Below, one piece after another: positions 50,330 through 59,362 of a stretch of 64,000 nt of DNA. Made by a program: the position numbers and the translations under genes. The DNA is from Achromobacter aloeverae (GTDB taxonomy: Bacteria; Pseudomonadota; Gammaproteobacteria; Burkholderiales; Burkholderiaceae_B): positions 434,001 to 498,000 of the forward strand of contig NZ_PYAL01000003.1 in NCBI RefSeq assembly GCF_004121055.1, given 5' to 3'. Under the pieces are notes generated by a model, which worked only from the letters and a program-made list of their open reading frames with translations, was not told where the DNA came from and did no database searches. Each line of letters starts with the position of its first letter. Positions within the stretch are counted from its first letter, which is position 1.

Positions 50330-52000
50330 CTAGGAATTGGAGTTGTCGACGACGTCGTCGAGCGCGTCATCGTCTGCCGTCGGTGCGCCGAGCAACGGCG
50401 TCGTGATTTCGAAATCCTGCGGGTTGCGGGTCGAGAGCCGGGACGGGGGCGGAATGGCCAGACGCCGAGGTGGCCGCTTGGCGACGCGTTCGATCTCACT
50501 CAGGGGGTGTGCCTGGAAATGCTGGCGGAACGTCTTCTTGAGGGCGGTACTGTTAGTGCCAGCAACCAAGCGCCCCAGTTCGTCACCTTCGACAACCCGA
50601 AGGTCGTAGCGCTTCACGCGCGCCGCTTCGTCCGCGATTAGCCCGCGGGCCCGCACCGACAGTACGCCGCTGGTCCAGTACTCGAAGACTTGCCGGCACT
50701 CGCGCCACTGCCAAGTGGCCTGAGGTGAACGTCGCATCACTGGGATGCGCTCTTTTAGCCAGACCTCGACCATCTCGTCAGGGACGGTGCCGCCGGGCTT
50801 GTAGCCCTTGCACTCGATGAATCGGACGGACTGGTTGGCGTGATAGACCAGAACGTCGACCTCGGCCTGGCCGCCGGCGTCATCCTTGAGAATCTCGTTG
50901 AGGTCGATCGACGTGTGCGGGTCACGCTGACGCACGAGATCGGCGACGATGTACTCGAATAGAGCGCCTCGCAGGTTGGTGGCAGCGCCCTCGATGTGGC
51001 TGAGCTTGTCGAAGACAGCCGCGACCCTATCGAACGAGTCCGGACGCAGGTATGCGTCCTTGAGGATGTCGGTCAGCTCTCGAAGAGCCTTGGCGACCTC
51101 GAGCCCGAACAGGCTAGTCGTGGTCGCGGGAACGACACCGTTCTCCCTCGCAAGCGCGAAGGCCTCCGGCGTGTAGCCATCCGCTACAAAGACCTGCATG
51201 CAGCGGCCCACCTTCGCAAGCGCCCGCAGAGAGGTGCATTTATTGATGAACGGCTGGAGCTCGTGTGCGGCGACGTTGACCCCGAGCAGCACGTCGCAGA
51301 CGAGATAACCAGGCTTTTTCTTGTTGGCGGCCTTGTCCCACTGCGTGAGCGGACCAAGGTAGGAGGCGCCGGTCAGATCCCAGTTGAAGGTGCCCACCCG
51401 CGGCTGACCATCGTCCGTGTCGCGGAGTGCCACTGTGTTGTAGCTCACGAGCGCCAGGTTCCGGGCCCAGTCCTTGACGGCGCTGAGTAGCACAGCCTCT
51501 GTGTTCAGGCGTGCGCGCAGACGGTTGAGCTCCCACGGCGTTGCCTCTACAGTCTGAGCAAGCTCGATGCATTCACCGATCCCCGGGGCGTCGAAGCACG
51601 TCACCAATTGAGCACTCTTGAGGCGGTCAAGGACGCCTTGGGCCGGGATGTGGCCCTTCTGGGCGATGGGGGCGCCACACGCGATAAGGAAGTGCCTGAC
51701 CGGCATGACGCCGCCGCGGGCCATGAGGGCGGCAAGACCGCCGCCGTACGACGCGCTGTGCTGTAGAAGGCGCTTGACGAGCTCGTGCCAGAACTCCGGC
51801 GAGGCGTAGTCGCTCTGCAGGTAGACGAAGCGCGCCCCTCGAGGGAATACAAGGTGGGCGAGCTTCTTGATCTCCGTCGAGCGCGAGACGCGCTGCCGGG
51901 CCGTCGCGGGCGCCACACCTTCCTTGACCAAAGCGGCGACAAGCTCCGTGCTCAAGCATGGTCGGAGGGTCTGGAGCAGGCGAGTAAGCGAGTCAGCCAT
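50330..52000 (-). CDS. HTH-like N-terminus fused to PD-(D/E)XK nuclease domain
   Basis: A 556-residue protein. The first ~130 residues (STELVAALVKEGVAPATARQRVSRS, later IPAQGVLDRLKSAQLV) look like winged-helix modules. The middle is unassigned. Residues ~345-400 carry the nuclease motif: LFEY (Glu349), EVDVLV (Asp382) and FIECKGY (Glu396-x-Lys398). The last ~60 residues are Pro-rich and acidic. With its partner gene it resembles a restriction or anti-phage module of a type I cannot name. The start ATG 52000 has a weak ribosome-binding site. Confidence 0.75.
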   Translation of the reverse strand: MADSLTRLLQTLRPCLSTELVAALVKEGVAPATARQRVSRSTEIKKLAHLVFPRGARFVYLQSDYASPEFWHELVKRLLQHSASYGGGLAALMARGGVMPVRHFLIACGAPIAQKGHIPAQGVLDRLKSAQLVTCFDAPGIGECIELAQTVEATPWELNRLRARLNTEAVLLSAVKDWARNLALVSYNTVALRDTDDGQPRVGTFNWDLTGASYLGPLTQWDKAANKKKPGYLVCDVLLGVNVAAHELQPFINKCTSLRALAKVGRCMQVFVADGYTPEAFALARENGVVPATTTSLFGLEVAKALRELTDILKDAYLRPDSFDRVAAVFDKLSHIEGAATNLRGALFEYIVADLVRQRDPHTSIDLNEILKDDAGGQAEVDVLVYHANQSVRFIECKGYKPGGTVPDEMVEVWLKERIPVMRRSPQATWQWRECRQVFEYWTSGVLSVRARGLIADEAARVKRYDLRVVEGDELGRLVAGTNSTALKKTFRQHFQAHPLSEIERVAKRPPRRLAIPPPSRLSTRNPQDFEITTPLLGAPTADDDALDDVVDNSNS

Positions 52001-52041
52001 GGGATGCGGGTGCCCACAATGTCACACTGCGCTATTTATAA

Positions 52042-52055
52042 CACGTAACTACGTG
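52042..52055. promoter_or_regulatory. Perfect inverted repeat upstream of the HTH-nuclease gene
   Basis: CACGTA-AC-TACGTG lies 42-55 bases upstream of the nuclease start beside an AT-rich GTTATAAATA that could hold its -10 box. Suits an operator, perhaps for the protein's own HTH-like domain. Confidence 0.45.
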
Positions 52056-52448
52056 GTCGGTCCTAAAACGCGAGTCCCAGCGAGCCCGTGGAAAAATGGG
52101 GTCTGACGGGCTGGTCAAACGGCCCGCTCCGCCAATGATGTCACAGTGGTGGCTTTGTGGGTCGGCCGGGAAGGCCCGGGAATGCGCCAGGTCGATCTCG
52201 GCAGGACGGATCACGTAATACGCATGCGAGCCTGAGCCTACGGGCCTGCCGCCGCTTGGAGCGCAGAGTCCTTTTCGATGCAGAGTGCCGCCAGTGCGCG
52301 CACAGAAGGGTTGGCGCCAACCGTTAAATTCCCAAATTCCCTCCGTTTCGAAAGTCCGGTTTTGGGCGTCGAGATCGATCATGCAAATTTCGCCTTTGGG
52401 TCGTTCCGCGACCCTCAACCACGCCGCAGATCGGCGCAGAACCAAAGA
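52056..52448. other. Intergenic region without a recognised gene
   Basis: About 390 bases of moderately GC-rich sequence; open frames on both strands have no recognisable family and no ribosome-binding site. Confidence 0.4.
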
Positions 52449-52481
52449 AATGGCCCTTCACTCATTGGTGAAAGGCCTTTC
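52449..52481 (-). terminator. Terminator after the lipoprotein gene
   Basis: GGCCTTTCAC and GTGAAGGGCC pair on the minus strand, 20 bases beyond the lipoprotein stop, followed by ATTTCTTT. T-rich tails on both sides suggest it can work in both directions. Confidence 0.75.
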
Positions 52482-52498
52482 GTTTTGGAGCTGGGTTG

Positions 52499-53125
52499 TT
52501 ATCCGCGCTTGAACAGGCGCTCGTGCATCCATCCATCGTTGGTCAGGATGACAGCCGCCTTACCCTGGATATCTCCCTGCGTCTGTTCCGCAAAGTTCTT
52601 GTAATTGGCACGCATGCCTTCCGATTTGGCCCAGTCATCTGCACCTTCTACCTTGTAGCGGTAGTTCACCTGCGACAGCTTTACGCCCATCATGTCGCTG
52701 GGTTCGGTGAAGTTGCTCACTTCCACAACGGTGTACTTGCCGGTGCAGAAGGCATCTTGACCAGCCATCGTATTGGCACCATTGGCGACGAGGAATTTCT
52801 TGCCGGTGTCAGTGATTTGGTACTCGGTGGCCGGCTCCATCTTGTTGCCAAACATGGCTTTGACTTCGGTGTCTCGCTTCGTCAGCAGCCCGGCATCGAC
52901 CAGCGCGTCGGCGCGCTTCTTGCTCTGACCGCCCAGCATGTCTTGATTCGCTAGGGTGAACGGCAAGCCCTTTGCAGGAATCGGAGCGCACAGGCCCTTC
53001 TGAGTGTCCAGGTATGCCTGTATGGCCTTGCTGAAGTTGCTCTTGTTGGCGTCTTTGGCGCTGCCGCACGCGGCAAGGGTAAGGGCAAGGCTGCTGATAG
53101 CGACGATCTTGATAGCGGTATGCAA
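52499..53125 (-). CDS. Island-encoded lipoprotein of unknown function
   Basis: A 208-residue lipoprotein with lipobox LTLAACG. The mature part has a repeated-looking alpha/beta character and two Cys (GLCAPIP, AFCTGKY) that could pair. TTG 53125 is used since GGAGG lies nine bases upstream and no ATG fits. It is the gene next to the integrase, and its own terminator follows. No family recognised. Confidence 0.65.
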   Translation of the reverse strand: MHTAIKIVAISSLALTLAACGSAKDANKSNFSKAIQAYLDTQKGLCAPIPAKGLPFTLANQDMLGGQSKKRADALVDAGLLTKRDTEVKAMFGNKMEPATEYQITDTGKKFLVANGANTMAGQDAFCTGKYTVVEVSNFTEPSDMMGVKLSQVNYRYKVEGADDWAKSEGMRANYKNFAEQTQGDIQGKAAVILTNDGWMHERLFKRG

Positions 53126-53186
53126 AACTAGCTTCCTCCGTAGGTTAAGACAATCGGTTATTCATTATGGCAACGCGATGGAGCGA

Positions 53187-54314
53187 TTATGCGTTGTTCT
53201 CTGTTTGGGAGTCGGCCTCACTCCGTTGTTTAGAAGTGGACGGCGCGCGACGCGCGAGGCGGTCCAGCTTCTGCACCAGGTCTTCGGCCCGCAGATGCGT
53301 ATAGCGCTTGAGCATCTGCATCGACTTGTGGCCGCTGATGGCCGACACCTCCTGATCGCTCAAGCCGGCTTCCACGAACCGGCTGACAGCCTCGTGTCGC
53401 AGGTCGTGAAAGCGGAAGTCTTCAAGGCCCGCTGCTCGCTTGGCATCGGTCCATGCTTTGTCGAACAGGTAGGGGCGTCGTATGCCATCCCGGCCGGGTT
53501 CGCCGAAGAACACCAGTTCGGTTTCGGCTGGGCGCAAGGGGTTGGCCAGTGCCTCGGTGAACACTCGCGTTGCCTCGGCAGTCAGAGGAACGGTGCGGGG
53601 AGAAGAGTTCTTGGTGTGGTCCAGCCGCACGACGCGCCGCTCGATGTCTACTTGCCGAATACGCAGCGTCGCAATCTCGGACAGTCGCATGCCGGTCTGA
53701 ACGGCAATGCGGACGATCCAGCCGAACATCGGGTTGGAGTGCCTGTCCACGGCTTGCAGCAGGCGGGTCTGTTCTTCGGGAGTCAATCGCCGGTTGCGGC
53801 CCGAGCCGGGGGCAGGGCGGCGAATGTTGGACACTGGATTGAAGGGCAGGCCGATGCCCCATTCCTTGATCGCGACGGTGAACAGGTGGCCCAGCAGCGC
53901 TAGTTCCAAGCGTACCGTGTTGTTGCTGCGGGGTCGTAGCTTGCCATGCTTGTCCGGGTCGCCGGCCAGTCGCATGTCACGGAACTGCGCCACGATCTCG
54001 GCGTTCAGAGCGGCCAGCGAGTACTTGCCAAGATACCGGATGATGACTTGAGCTTTCTTGTGTTCGCCGGCTTGGGTCGAGGCCCGCTTGGTGGGCGTGA
54101 CTTCCTTGAGGTAGCGGGTCAGCGCCGCTTCGACGGTCATGCGCTCGGCGGGTGCGCGCTGGATATATACGCCGCGCACCATTTCGTCTTCGGTACGGCG
54201 CGCCCAGTCTTCGGCGTCCCGCTTGGTGCGGAACGTCTTGGCCGTGGCCGGCCAGCCGGTCTTGCGAATGAGGGCTTTCCAAGTGCCCGAGGAAGTCTTA
54301 ACAATCGTAGCCAT
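53187..54314 (-). CDS. int: Tyrosine recombinase (integrase) of the island
   Basis: A 375-residue phage-type integrase. The catalytic set is complete: Arg210 (TGMRLSEIATLR), Lys235, His303-x-x-Arg306 (HDLRHEA), His329 (GHKSMQMLKRYTH) and Tyr338. An N-terminal arm-binding domain and core-binding domain precede it. It lies 124 bases from the direct repeat in the tRNA and points away from it, the usual layout for integration into tRNA 3' ends. ATG 54314. Confidence 0.95.
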   Translation of the reverse strand: MATIVKTSSGTWKALIRKTGWPATAKTFRTKRDAEDWARRTEDEMVRGVYIQRAPAERMTVEAALTRYLKEVTPTKRASTQAGEHKKAQVIIRYLGKYSLAALNAEIVAQFRDMRLAGDPDKHGKLRPRSNNTVRLELALLGHLFTVAIKEWGIGLPFNPVSNIRRPAPGSGRNRRLTPEEQTRLLQAVDRHSNPMFGWIVRIAVQTGMRLSEIATLRIRQVDIERRVVRLDHTKNSSPRTVPLTAEATRVFTEALANPLRPAETELVFFGEPGRDGIRRPYLFDKAWTDAKRAAGLEDFRFHDLRHEAVSRFVEAGLSDQEVSAISGHKSMQMLKRYTHLRAEDLVQKLDRLARRAPSTSKQRSEADSQTENNA

Positions 54315-54378
54315 ACGTACTCCGGTATGAGGCTAGCGCCGCATCACTGTACCGAAACTGTACCTGACCACAATTTTA

Positions 54379-54402
54379 GGAAAATCCCCCGGTGCGGGGC
54401 TT
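54379..54402 (-). terminator. Island-carried terminator restoring tRNA-Leu termination
   Basis: On the minus strand CCCCGCACCGGGG plus ATTTT is a short intrinsic terminator downstream of the tRNA. Almost the same element lies beyond the left repeat. Confidence 0.65.
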
Positions 54403-54437
54403 GTACTGCGAAATCTTCTAACGGCTTGAATTAGCAC

Positions 54438-54503
54438 AAGATTTAGAGATGGTGCCCGGGGCCGGAATCGAACCGGCACGCCTTGCGGCGGGGGATTTTG
54501 AGT
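54438..54503. repeat. Right attachment site (66-bp direct repeat)
   Basis: Exact copy of 32692-32757. It covers the 3' part of the intact tRNA-Leu from the anticodon stem onward plus 12 bases. Confidence 0.95.
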
Positions 54504-54534
54504 CCCCTGCGTCTACCAATTTCACCACCCGGGC
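54450..54534 (-). tRNA. tRNA-Leu (anticodon CAA)
   Basis: An 85-base minus-strand tRNA with encoded CCA end. The acceptor arms GCCCGGG and CCCGGGC pair, the D-arm and long class II variable arm (CGCCGCAAGGCG) are present, the T-loop GGTTCGAATCC is intact, and the anticodon loop is CTCAAAA, giving CAA, which reads UUG. The island is inserted at its 3' part without harm to the gene. Confidence 0.96.
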
Positions 54535-54585
54535 GGATCGTGCGCGGTGGCCCCTGATGGGGTACGCGTTGGTGCAGAGAGCGGC

Positions 54586-54591
54586 ATTATA
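54586..54591 (-). promoter_or_regulatory. -10 box of the tRNA-Leu promoter
   Basis: A perfect TATAAT on the minus strand about 52 bases upstream of the tRNA 5' end. The -35 region is weak. Confidence 0.6.
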
Positions 54592-54768
54592 GCGGTTTCG
54601 GAGAAATTTGCCCGGCGCGACCGTCCGTCGCCCAAGGGTGCCTTGCTTCGCCGTCGCCGGTGGGGGACCTCGCTTCGCCGTCGCCGGTGGCCTCACTCCG
54701 CCCTCGACGGCGGGCGGCGTCGCACCCGGCTTCAACCGCGGCCCCCTCCTAAGCCGCCGCCCTGCTCC

Positions 54769-55329
54769 CTACCCCAGCTCAAGCACATAAAACTTCGTAT
54801 CCACCACCATCCGCGGAAAACTCGCCGGCAGGGCATCCGGCGTTACCTCCGTGAACCCGTGCTTTTCGTAGAACCGGTGCGCCGCCAGGAACTTGGCCGT
54901 GGTCCCCAGGTAGATCCGCCGCAACCCCCGCTGTCGCCCCGCCGCCAGCAAGGTTGCCAGCAAACGGGCGGCGACGCCGAGATCGCGCCCCCGGTACGGC
55001 GCCGCGACGAACATCTTGCGCAAGGCAGCCTGATGGTCGCCGATATCCTTCAGCGCGATGGTGCCGATGACCTTGCCCTCGGCGGCAGGCGTATCCGCAT
55101 CCCCGCTCACCGCCACCCAGAAATCGCCCTTGCCCGTCTGGTAGAAGGCCTCGATCGTGGCCAGGTCCGGCTGGTCACGCTCCGTGATCGGGATCCCGAA
55201 CTCCTCGCGCTGGATGGACAGGATGGTGTCCAGCACCCCCTGCTTGTCGGCCGGCCGGTAGCGGCGGATGTCGACCCGGGTCCCATTACTGCTCGTGCTG
55301 CTCAAGTGACTTTCCCAATGGAGTTGCAC
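54769..55329 (-). CDS. GNAT-family N-acetyltransferase
   Basis: A 186-residue acetyltransferase. The acetyl-CoA loop is FVAAPYRGRDLGVAARLL (Q/R-x-x-G-x-G/A pattern), followed by LGTTAKFLAAHRFYEKHGF, typical of GNATs. The substrate is unknown. GTG 55329 is the first start; TTG 55305 is possible and better placed for a ribosome-binding site. It lies just beyond the island's right end on the chromosome. Confidence 0.85.
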   Translation of the reverse strand: MQLHWESHLSSTSSNGTRVDIRRYRPADKQGVLDTILSIQREEFGIPITERDQPDLATIEAFYQTGKGDFWVAVSGDADTPAAEGKVIGTIALKDIGDHQAALRKMFVAAPYRGRDLGVAARLLATLLAAGRQRGLRRIYLGTTAKFLAAHRFYEKHGFTEVTPDALPASFPRMVVDTKFYVLELG

Positions 55330-55585
55330 CGCCGCGGGCCGGGCAGGTCGTACCCGCCCAGGGCCATCCTGCCGTCTTCATTGCCAAACGTCGGTTTAGT
55401 TTTGATTATTGCGCCGCAATCGCGCTATGGGGCGGCCATCGGCGGTTGGTTATCATAGCCCCTCTTGAAATATCGGCCGCCAACCCTATCCTTACGGCTG
55501 CTGGCGCTACCCGCCGGAAGCCGGTAGCGTATCCGGCAGCCTTCGGCACCGCCTCCCATCCCCAGACCTTGAAGATTTCGACACC

Positions 55586-57496
55586 ATGAACGAAACCGTG
55601 TCCTCTACCCCTTCCGAAACCCTGGGCTTCCAGGCCGAGGTGAAGCAGTTGCTGCACCTCATGATCCATTCGCTCTACAGCAACAAGGAAATCTTCCTGC
55701 GCGAGCTGGTGTCGAATGCGTCGGACGCCTGCGATAAGCTGCGCTTCGAAGCCATCGACAACGCCGCCCTGCTGGAAGGCGACGGCGAACTGGCCATCCG
55801 GGTGGATTACGACAAGGCCGCGCGCACGATCACGATTTCCGACAACGGCATCGGCCTGACCCGCGACGAAGCCATCGCCAACCTGGGCACCATCGCCCGG
55901 TCCGGCACCAAGGAGTTCTTCTCCAAGCTGACCGGCGACAAGCAAAAGGACGCCCAGTTGATCGGCCAGTTCGGCGTCGGTTTCTATTCCTCCTTCATCG
56001 TCGCCGACAAGGTGACCGTGATCACCCGCCGCGCCGGCACGCCCGCCGAAGACGCGGTGCGCTGGGAGTCGGACGGCCAGGGCGAATTCACCATCGCCGC
56101 CGCCGACAAGGCGACGCGAGGCACCGACGTCATCCTGCACCTGCGCGCCGACGAAGACGAGTTGCTCAGCGGCTGGAAGCTGCGCGAGATCCTGCGCCGC
56201 TACTCCGACCACATTTCCCTGCCCATCCGCATGGCCAAGGAGGAATGGGACGCCGAGAAGAACGAGCAGGTCAAGAAGGAAGAGCTGGAGACCGTCAACC
56301 AGGCCAATGCGCTCTGGACGCGTGCCAAGGGCGATATCACCGACGAGCAGTACAAGGAGTTCTACAAGCACGTCGCCCACGATTACGACGATCCCCTGGC
56401 CTGGACGCACAACCGCGTCGAAGGCCGCAGCGAGTACACGCAGCTGCTGTACGTCCCCAAGCACGCCCCCATGGACATGTGGGACCGCGATGGCCGCCGC
56501 GGCGTGAAGCTGTACGTGAAGCGCGTCTTCATCATGGACGACGCGGAACAGCTGCTGCCGTCCTACCTGCGCTTCGTGCGCGGCGTGATCGATTCGGCCG
56601 ACCTGCCGTTGAACGTCTCGCGCGAAATCCTGCAGGAAAGCCGCGATGTGCGCGCCATCCGCGAAGGCTCGGCCAAGCGCATCCTGTCGCTGCTGGAGGA
56701 CATGGCGGAAAACCGCAAGGACGACTACGTCACCTTCTGGAACGAATTCGGCCAGGTGCTGAAGGAAGGCACGGGCGAGGACTCGTCCAACCTGGAGCGC
56801 ATCGCCAAGCTGCTGCGCTTCGCGTCCACCAACGCGGGCGACGACACGCAATCCGTCTCGCTGGCCGACTACGTGTCGCGCATGAAGGAAGGCCAGGACA
56901 AGATCTACTACGTCACCGGCGAAAGCTACGCCGCCGCCAGCAACAGTCCGCACCTGGAAATCTTCCGCAAGAAGGGCATCGAGGTGCTGCTGCTGTGGGA
57001 GCGCGTGGACGAGTGGATGCTGTCCTACCTGCGCGAGTTCGAAGGCAAGTCGCTGGTGTCGGTCGCCAAGGGCGGCCTGGACCTGGACGCGCTGGCGGAC
57101 GAGGAAGAAAAGAAGCGCCAGGCCGACGTGCAGGAAGAATTCAAGCCGCTGGTCGAGCGCCTGAAGACCGCCCTGGGCGACAAGGTGGCCGACGTGCGCG
57201 TGACCTTGCGGCTGGTCGATTCGCCGGCCTGCGTGGTGGTCGGGCAGAACGACCTGAGCCCCAACCTGCTGCGCATGCTCAAGGCCGCCGGCCAGCAGGC
57301 GCCGGACGTCAAGCCGACGCTGGAGATCAATCCGGAGCACGCCCTGGTCCAACGCATCCGCGACGCGGGCGACGGCGACTTCAGCCAGTGGGCCGAACTG
57401 CTGCTGGACCAGGCCATGCTGGCCGAAGGCGGCCAGTTGTCCGATCCGGCCGGTTTCGTCAAGCGCTTGAACGCGCTGCTGCTGAAGGCGGCTTGA
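55586..57496 (+). CDS. htpG: Molecular chaperone HtpG (Hsp90)
   Basis: A 636-residue Hsp90. N-terminal ATP site: [37 protein letters not shown] and GQFGVGFYS. The middle domain has [10 protein letters not shown] and the C-terminal dimerisation domain follows. Length equals other HtpG proteins. It folds client proteins in the cytoplasm with ATP. Followed by a clear terminator. Confidence 0.97.
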   Translation: MNETVSSTPSETLGFQAEVKQLLHLMIHSLYSNKEIFLRELVSNASDACDKLRFEAIDNAALLEGDGELAIRVDYDKAARTITISDNGIGLTRDEAIANLGTIARSGTKEFFSKLTGDKQKDAQLIGQFGVGFYSSFIVADKVTVITRRAGTPAEDAVRWESDGQGEFTIAAADKATRGTDVILHLRADEDELLSGWKLREILRRYSDHISLPIRMAKEEWDAEKNEQVKKEELETVNQANALWTRAKGDITDEQYKEFYKHVAHDYDDPLAWTHNRVEGRSEYTQLLYVPKHAPMDMWDRDGRRGVKLYVKRVFIMDDAEQLLPSYLRFVRGVIDSADLPLNVSREILQESRDVRAIREGSAKRILSLLEDMAENRKDDYVTFWNEFGQVLKEGTGEDSSNLERIAKLLRFASTNAGDDTQSVSLADYVSRMKEGQDKIYYVTGESYAAASNSPHLEIFRKKGIEVLLLWERVDEWMLSYLREFEGKSLVSVAKGGLDLDALADEEEKKRQADVQEEFKPLVERLKTALGDKVADVRVTLRLVDSPACVVVGQNDLSPNLLRMLKAAGQQAPDVKPTLEINPEHALVQRIRDAGDGDFSQWAELLLDQAMLAEGGQLSDPAGFVKRLNALLLKAA

Positions 57497-57577
57497 TGGT
57501 GACTTGAGGTTCGCGTGCAGGCCGATATCGCGTTTCCTTTCGGGACGATGCGGTATCCGGAAGTGAGCGCTGAACGG

Positions 57578-57609
57578 GGCCAGGCTTTTCCAGGAAAGCC
57601 TGGCCTTTT
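57578..57609 (+). terminator. Terminator of htpG
   Basis: GGCCAGGCTTT and AAAGCCTGGCC form an 11-bp stem followed by TTTTC. Confidence 0.85.
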
Positions 57610-57677
57610 CTATTCCCGGGACGCAGGAGCCAGGCCCCTGACCTGTCAAGTGTGAGCGAGGCACATCGCGATTGAGT

Positions 57678-57708
57678 CTGTTAGAATTTAACATTAAAAA
57701 TCTAACAG
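57678..57708. promoter_or_regulatory. Inverted-repeat operator of the AbiE operon
   Basis: CTGTTAGA and TCTAACAG are separated by 15 AT-rich bases that could hold the -10 box, 13 bases ahead of the antitoxin start. AbiEi antitoxins are known to bind inverted repeats in their own promoters. Confidence 0.6.
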
Positions 57709-57720
57709 ATTAGGTGGTCT

Positions 57721-58350
57721 ATGAGTGCATCTCAAGCCATTCGAGAGCGTATTGCCGCCCATGCGCCCGGGGAGCCGTTTACGCCCGCGATGTTTGCAGG
57801 GTTGGGATCGCGCGCGGCCATCGATCAGACGTTGATGCGCCTCGCGAAGGCAGGAGCGATTGAACGTATTGGCCATGGCCTCTACGTCGTCCCCGCCGCT
57901 GGCCGATTCGGAGTCAAGGCGGCGCCCTCGGCGGAGAAGGTGGCGCAGGTAGTCGCTGATGCCAAAGGGGAGTCGCTTGAGATCCATGGCGCCGAAGCGG
58001 CGCGGCGCCTGGGATTGACGACGCAGATGCCGGCGCAGGCAGCCTTCTACACGACGGGGCCTTCACGAGAAATTCGCCTGGGCAAGATGACCTTGAAGTT
58101 GCAGCATGCAGCTTCGCGCAAGTTGGTCCTGGCCGGCCGGCCAGCGGGGCAGGCGTTATCAGCTCTATGGTATCTGGGGCGTGAACAGGTTACGGAAAAT
58201 ACTTTTAGAACGATTGCAGAAAAGCTGCCACGAAGCGAGTTTCAAGCTTTGCGCGCCGTCAAGGCTTCAATGCCGGCCTGGATGGTGCATGCCCTGAGCA
58301 GCTATGAGCGCACCCAAATCTCGCCCTCCCCAACGGACCCGTTACTTTGA
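57721..58350 (+). CDS. AbiEi-type antitoxin of a type IV toxin-antitoxin system
   Basis: A 209-residue protein. The N-terminal winged helix (FTPAMFAGLGSRAAIDQTLMRLAKAGAIERIGHGLYVVP) is the AbiEi/DUF6088 regulator domain; the C-terminal domain counters the toxin. AGGTGG precedes ATG 57721. It autoregulates through the inverted repeat before it (inferred from the family). Its end overlaps the toxin gene by 47 bases. Confidence 0.85.
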   Translation: MSASQAIRERIAAHAPGEPFTPAMFAGLGSRAAIDQTLMRLAKAGAIERIGHGLYVVPAAGRFGVKAAPSAEKVAQVVADAKGESLEIHGAEAARRLGLTTQMPAQAAFYTTGPSREIRLGKMTLKLQHAASRKLVLAGRPAGQALSALWYLGREQVTENTFRTIAEKLPRSEFQALRAVKASMPAWMVHALSSYERTQISPSPTDPLL

Positions 58351-59338
58351 CCTACCCTTGCGTGAGCAGGCGGATTTGCTGCACGGGTTGGCTCCTGTGC
58401 TCGGGCGCCGTGCTGAAATCCTGGAGAAGGATATTTGGCTGTGTCAGGTCCTGGGTAGTCTGTTCTCGCTACCTTGTCGTAAGCCGATGGCTTTCAAGGG
58501 CGGGACATCGCTATCGAAGGTATATCGGGCGATCGAACGTTTCTCCGAAGATATAGACGTTACGATCGACTATCGTAGTCTGGTCTCCGATGCTCCGGAC
58601 CTGGAAGGTCTGTCAGGTCATCAATGCAAGAAGCTGTCGGACTTGCTCAAGGCATCGTTGAGTCGCCACGTCAATCAAGAATTGGTTCCTGCATTGCAGA
58701 TGTCTCTGGCACGGGCGATGCCTGTTTGCGAGCTCGGCGTAAAGGTCAGCGAGGACGCAGAGAAGCTCTGGCTTTATTACCCGAGCGCGGTGGAAAACAA
58801 TGACGGGTACGTGCGTCCCAGCATCCTGATCGAGTTCGGAGGTCGAAACGCCGCATTGCCTCGCGACACGTTGACCATCGTGCCGGACGTCGCAGCCCAT
58901 GTGCCTCGTCTGGTATTTCCCACGGCTCAGGTAGCAGTACTTTCCGCGCACCGTACCTTTTGGGAAAAAGTCACGTTGATACACGTCGAATGCCATCGCC
59001 CGGAGTTGAGGGCGGGGGTGGAGCGATTGTCACGCCACTGGTATGACCTGGCCAGATTGGCCAATCACGAAGTCGGACGCCAAGCAGTTGGCGACCTGAG
59101 GCTGCGGCGGGATGTCCTGAGCATCAAGACGACTTTTTTCCGCAGCGGTTTCAGTCACTATGAGAGATGCCTGGCCGGTGGCATGAGGCTTATTCCACCA
59201 CCAGCGCTGCTGGGCGCATTGCGACGAGATTATCAATCGATGTTGGATGCGCGGATGTTTTACGGTGATACCCTGACCTTCGATCAGGTCATCGACCGTC
59301 TGGCCATGCTGGAACAGCGCATCAACCAGACGGAATAG
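58304..59338 (+). CDS. AbiEii-type nucleotidyltransferase toxin
   Basis: A 344-residue DNA-polymerase-beta-like nucleotidyltransferase. The catalytic motif is AFKGGTSLSKVYRAI then SEDIDV (Gly66-Gly67-Thr68, Asp83, Asp85), and a lysine/Asp core follows. AbiEii toxins transfer nucleotides to tRNAs or other targets and stop growth or phage infection. The start lies within the antitoxin gene. Confidence 0.87.
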   Translation: MSAPKSRPPQRTRYFDLPLREQADLLHGLAPVLGRRAEILEKDIWLCQVLGSLFSLPCRKPMAFKGGTSLSKVYRAIERFSEDIDVTIDYRSLVSDAPDLEGLSGHQCKKLSDLLKASLSRHVNQELVPALQMSLARAMPVCELGVKVSEDAEKLWLYYPSAVENNDGYVRPSILIEFGGRNAALPRDTLTIVPDVAAHVPRLVFPTAQVAVLSAHRTFWEKVTLIHVECHRPELRAGVERLSRHWYDLARLANHEVGRQAVGDLRLRRDVLSIKTTFFRSGFSHYERCLAGGMRLIPPPALLGALRRDYQSMLDARMFYGDTLTFDQVIDRLAMLEQRINQTE

Positions 59339-59362
59339 GCCAAACGCCACATAGCAACAGCA

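Larger units (their letters stand above)
32692..54503. mobile_element. Integrative genomic island in tRNA-Leu(CAA)
   Basis: A 21.8-kb element bounded by an exact 66-bp direct repeat (32692-32757 and 54438-54503). The right copy is the 3' part of an intact tRNA-Leu, next to a tyrosine integrase pointing away from the tRNA. Inside are a relaxase, MobC, a replisome-organiser-like protein, T4SS fragments and two nuclease-containing modules. Base composition in 32.7-38 kb is clearly lower in GC than the flanks. Only VirB5 and VirB6 homologues of a T4SS are left, so mobilisation in trans is more likely than self-transfer. Confidence 0.93.

Noticed and set aside
52032-52445. 137-codon minus-strand frame upstream of the nuclease gene
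   Set aside because: No recognisable domain, weak start, and it overlaps the inverted-repeat operator region.
55406-57694. 762-codon minus-strand frame opposite htpG
   Set aside because: Shadow frame; HtpG is unmistakable on the plus strand.
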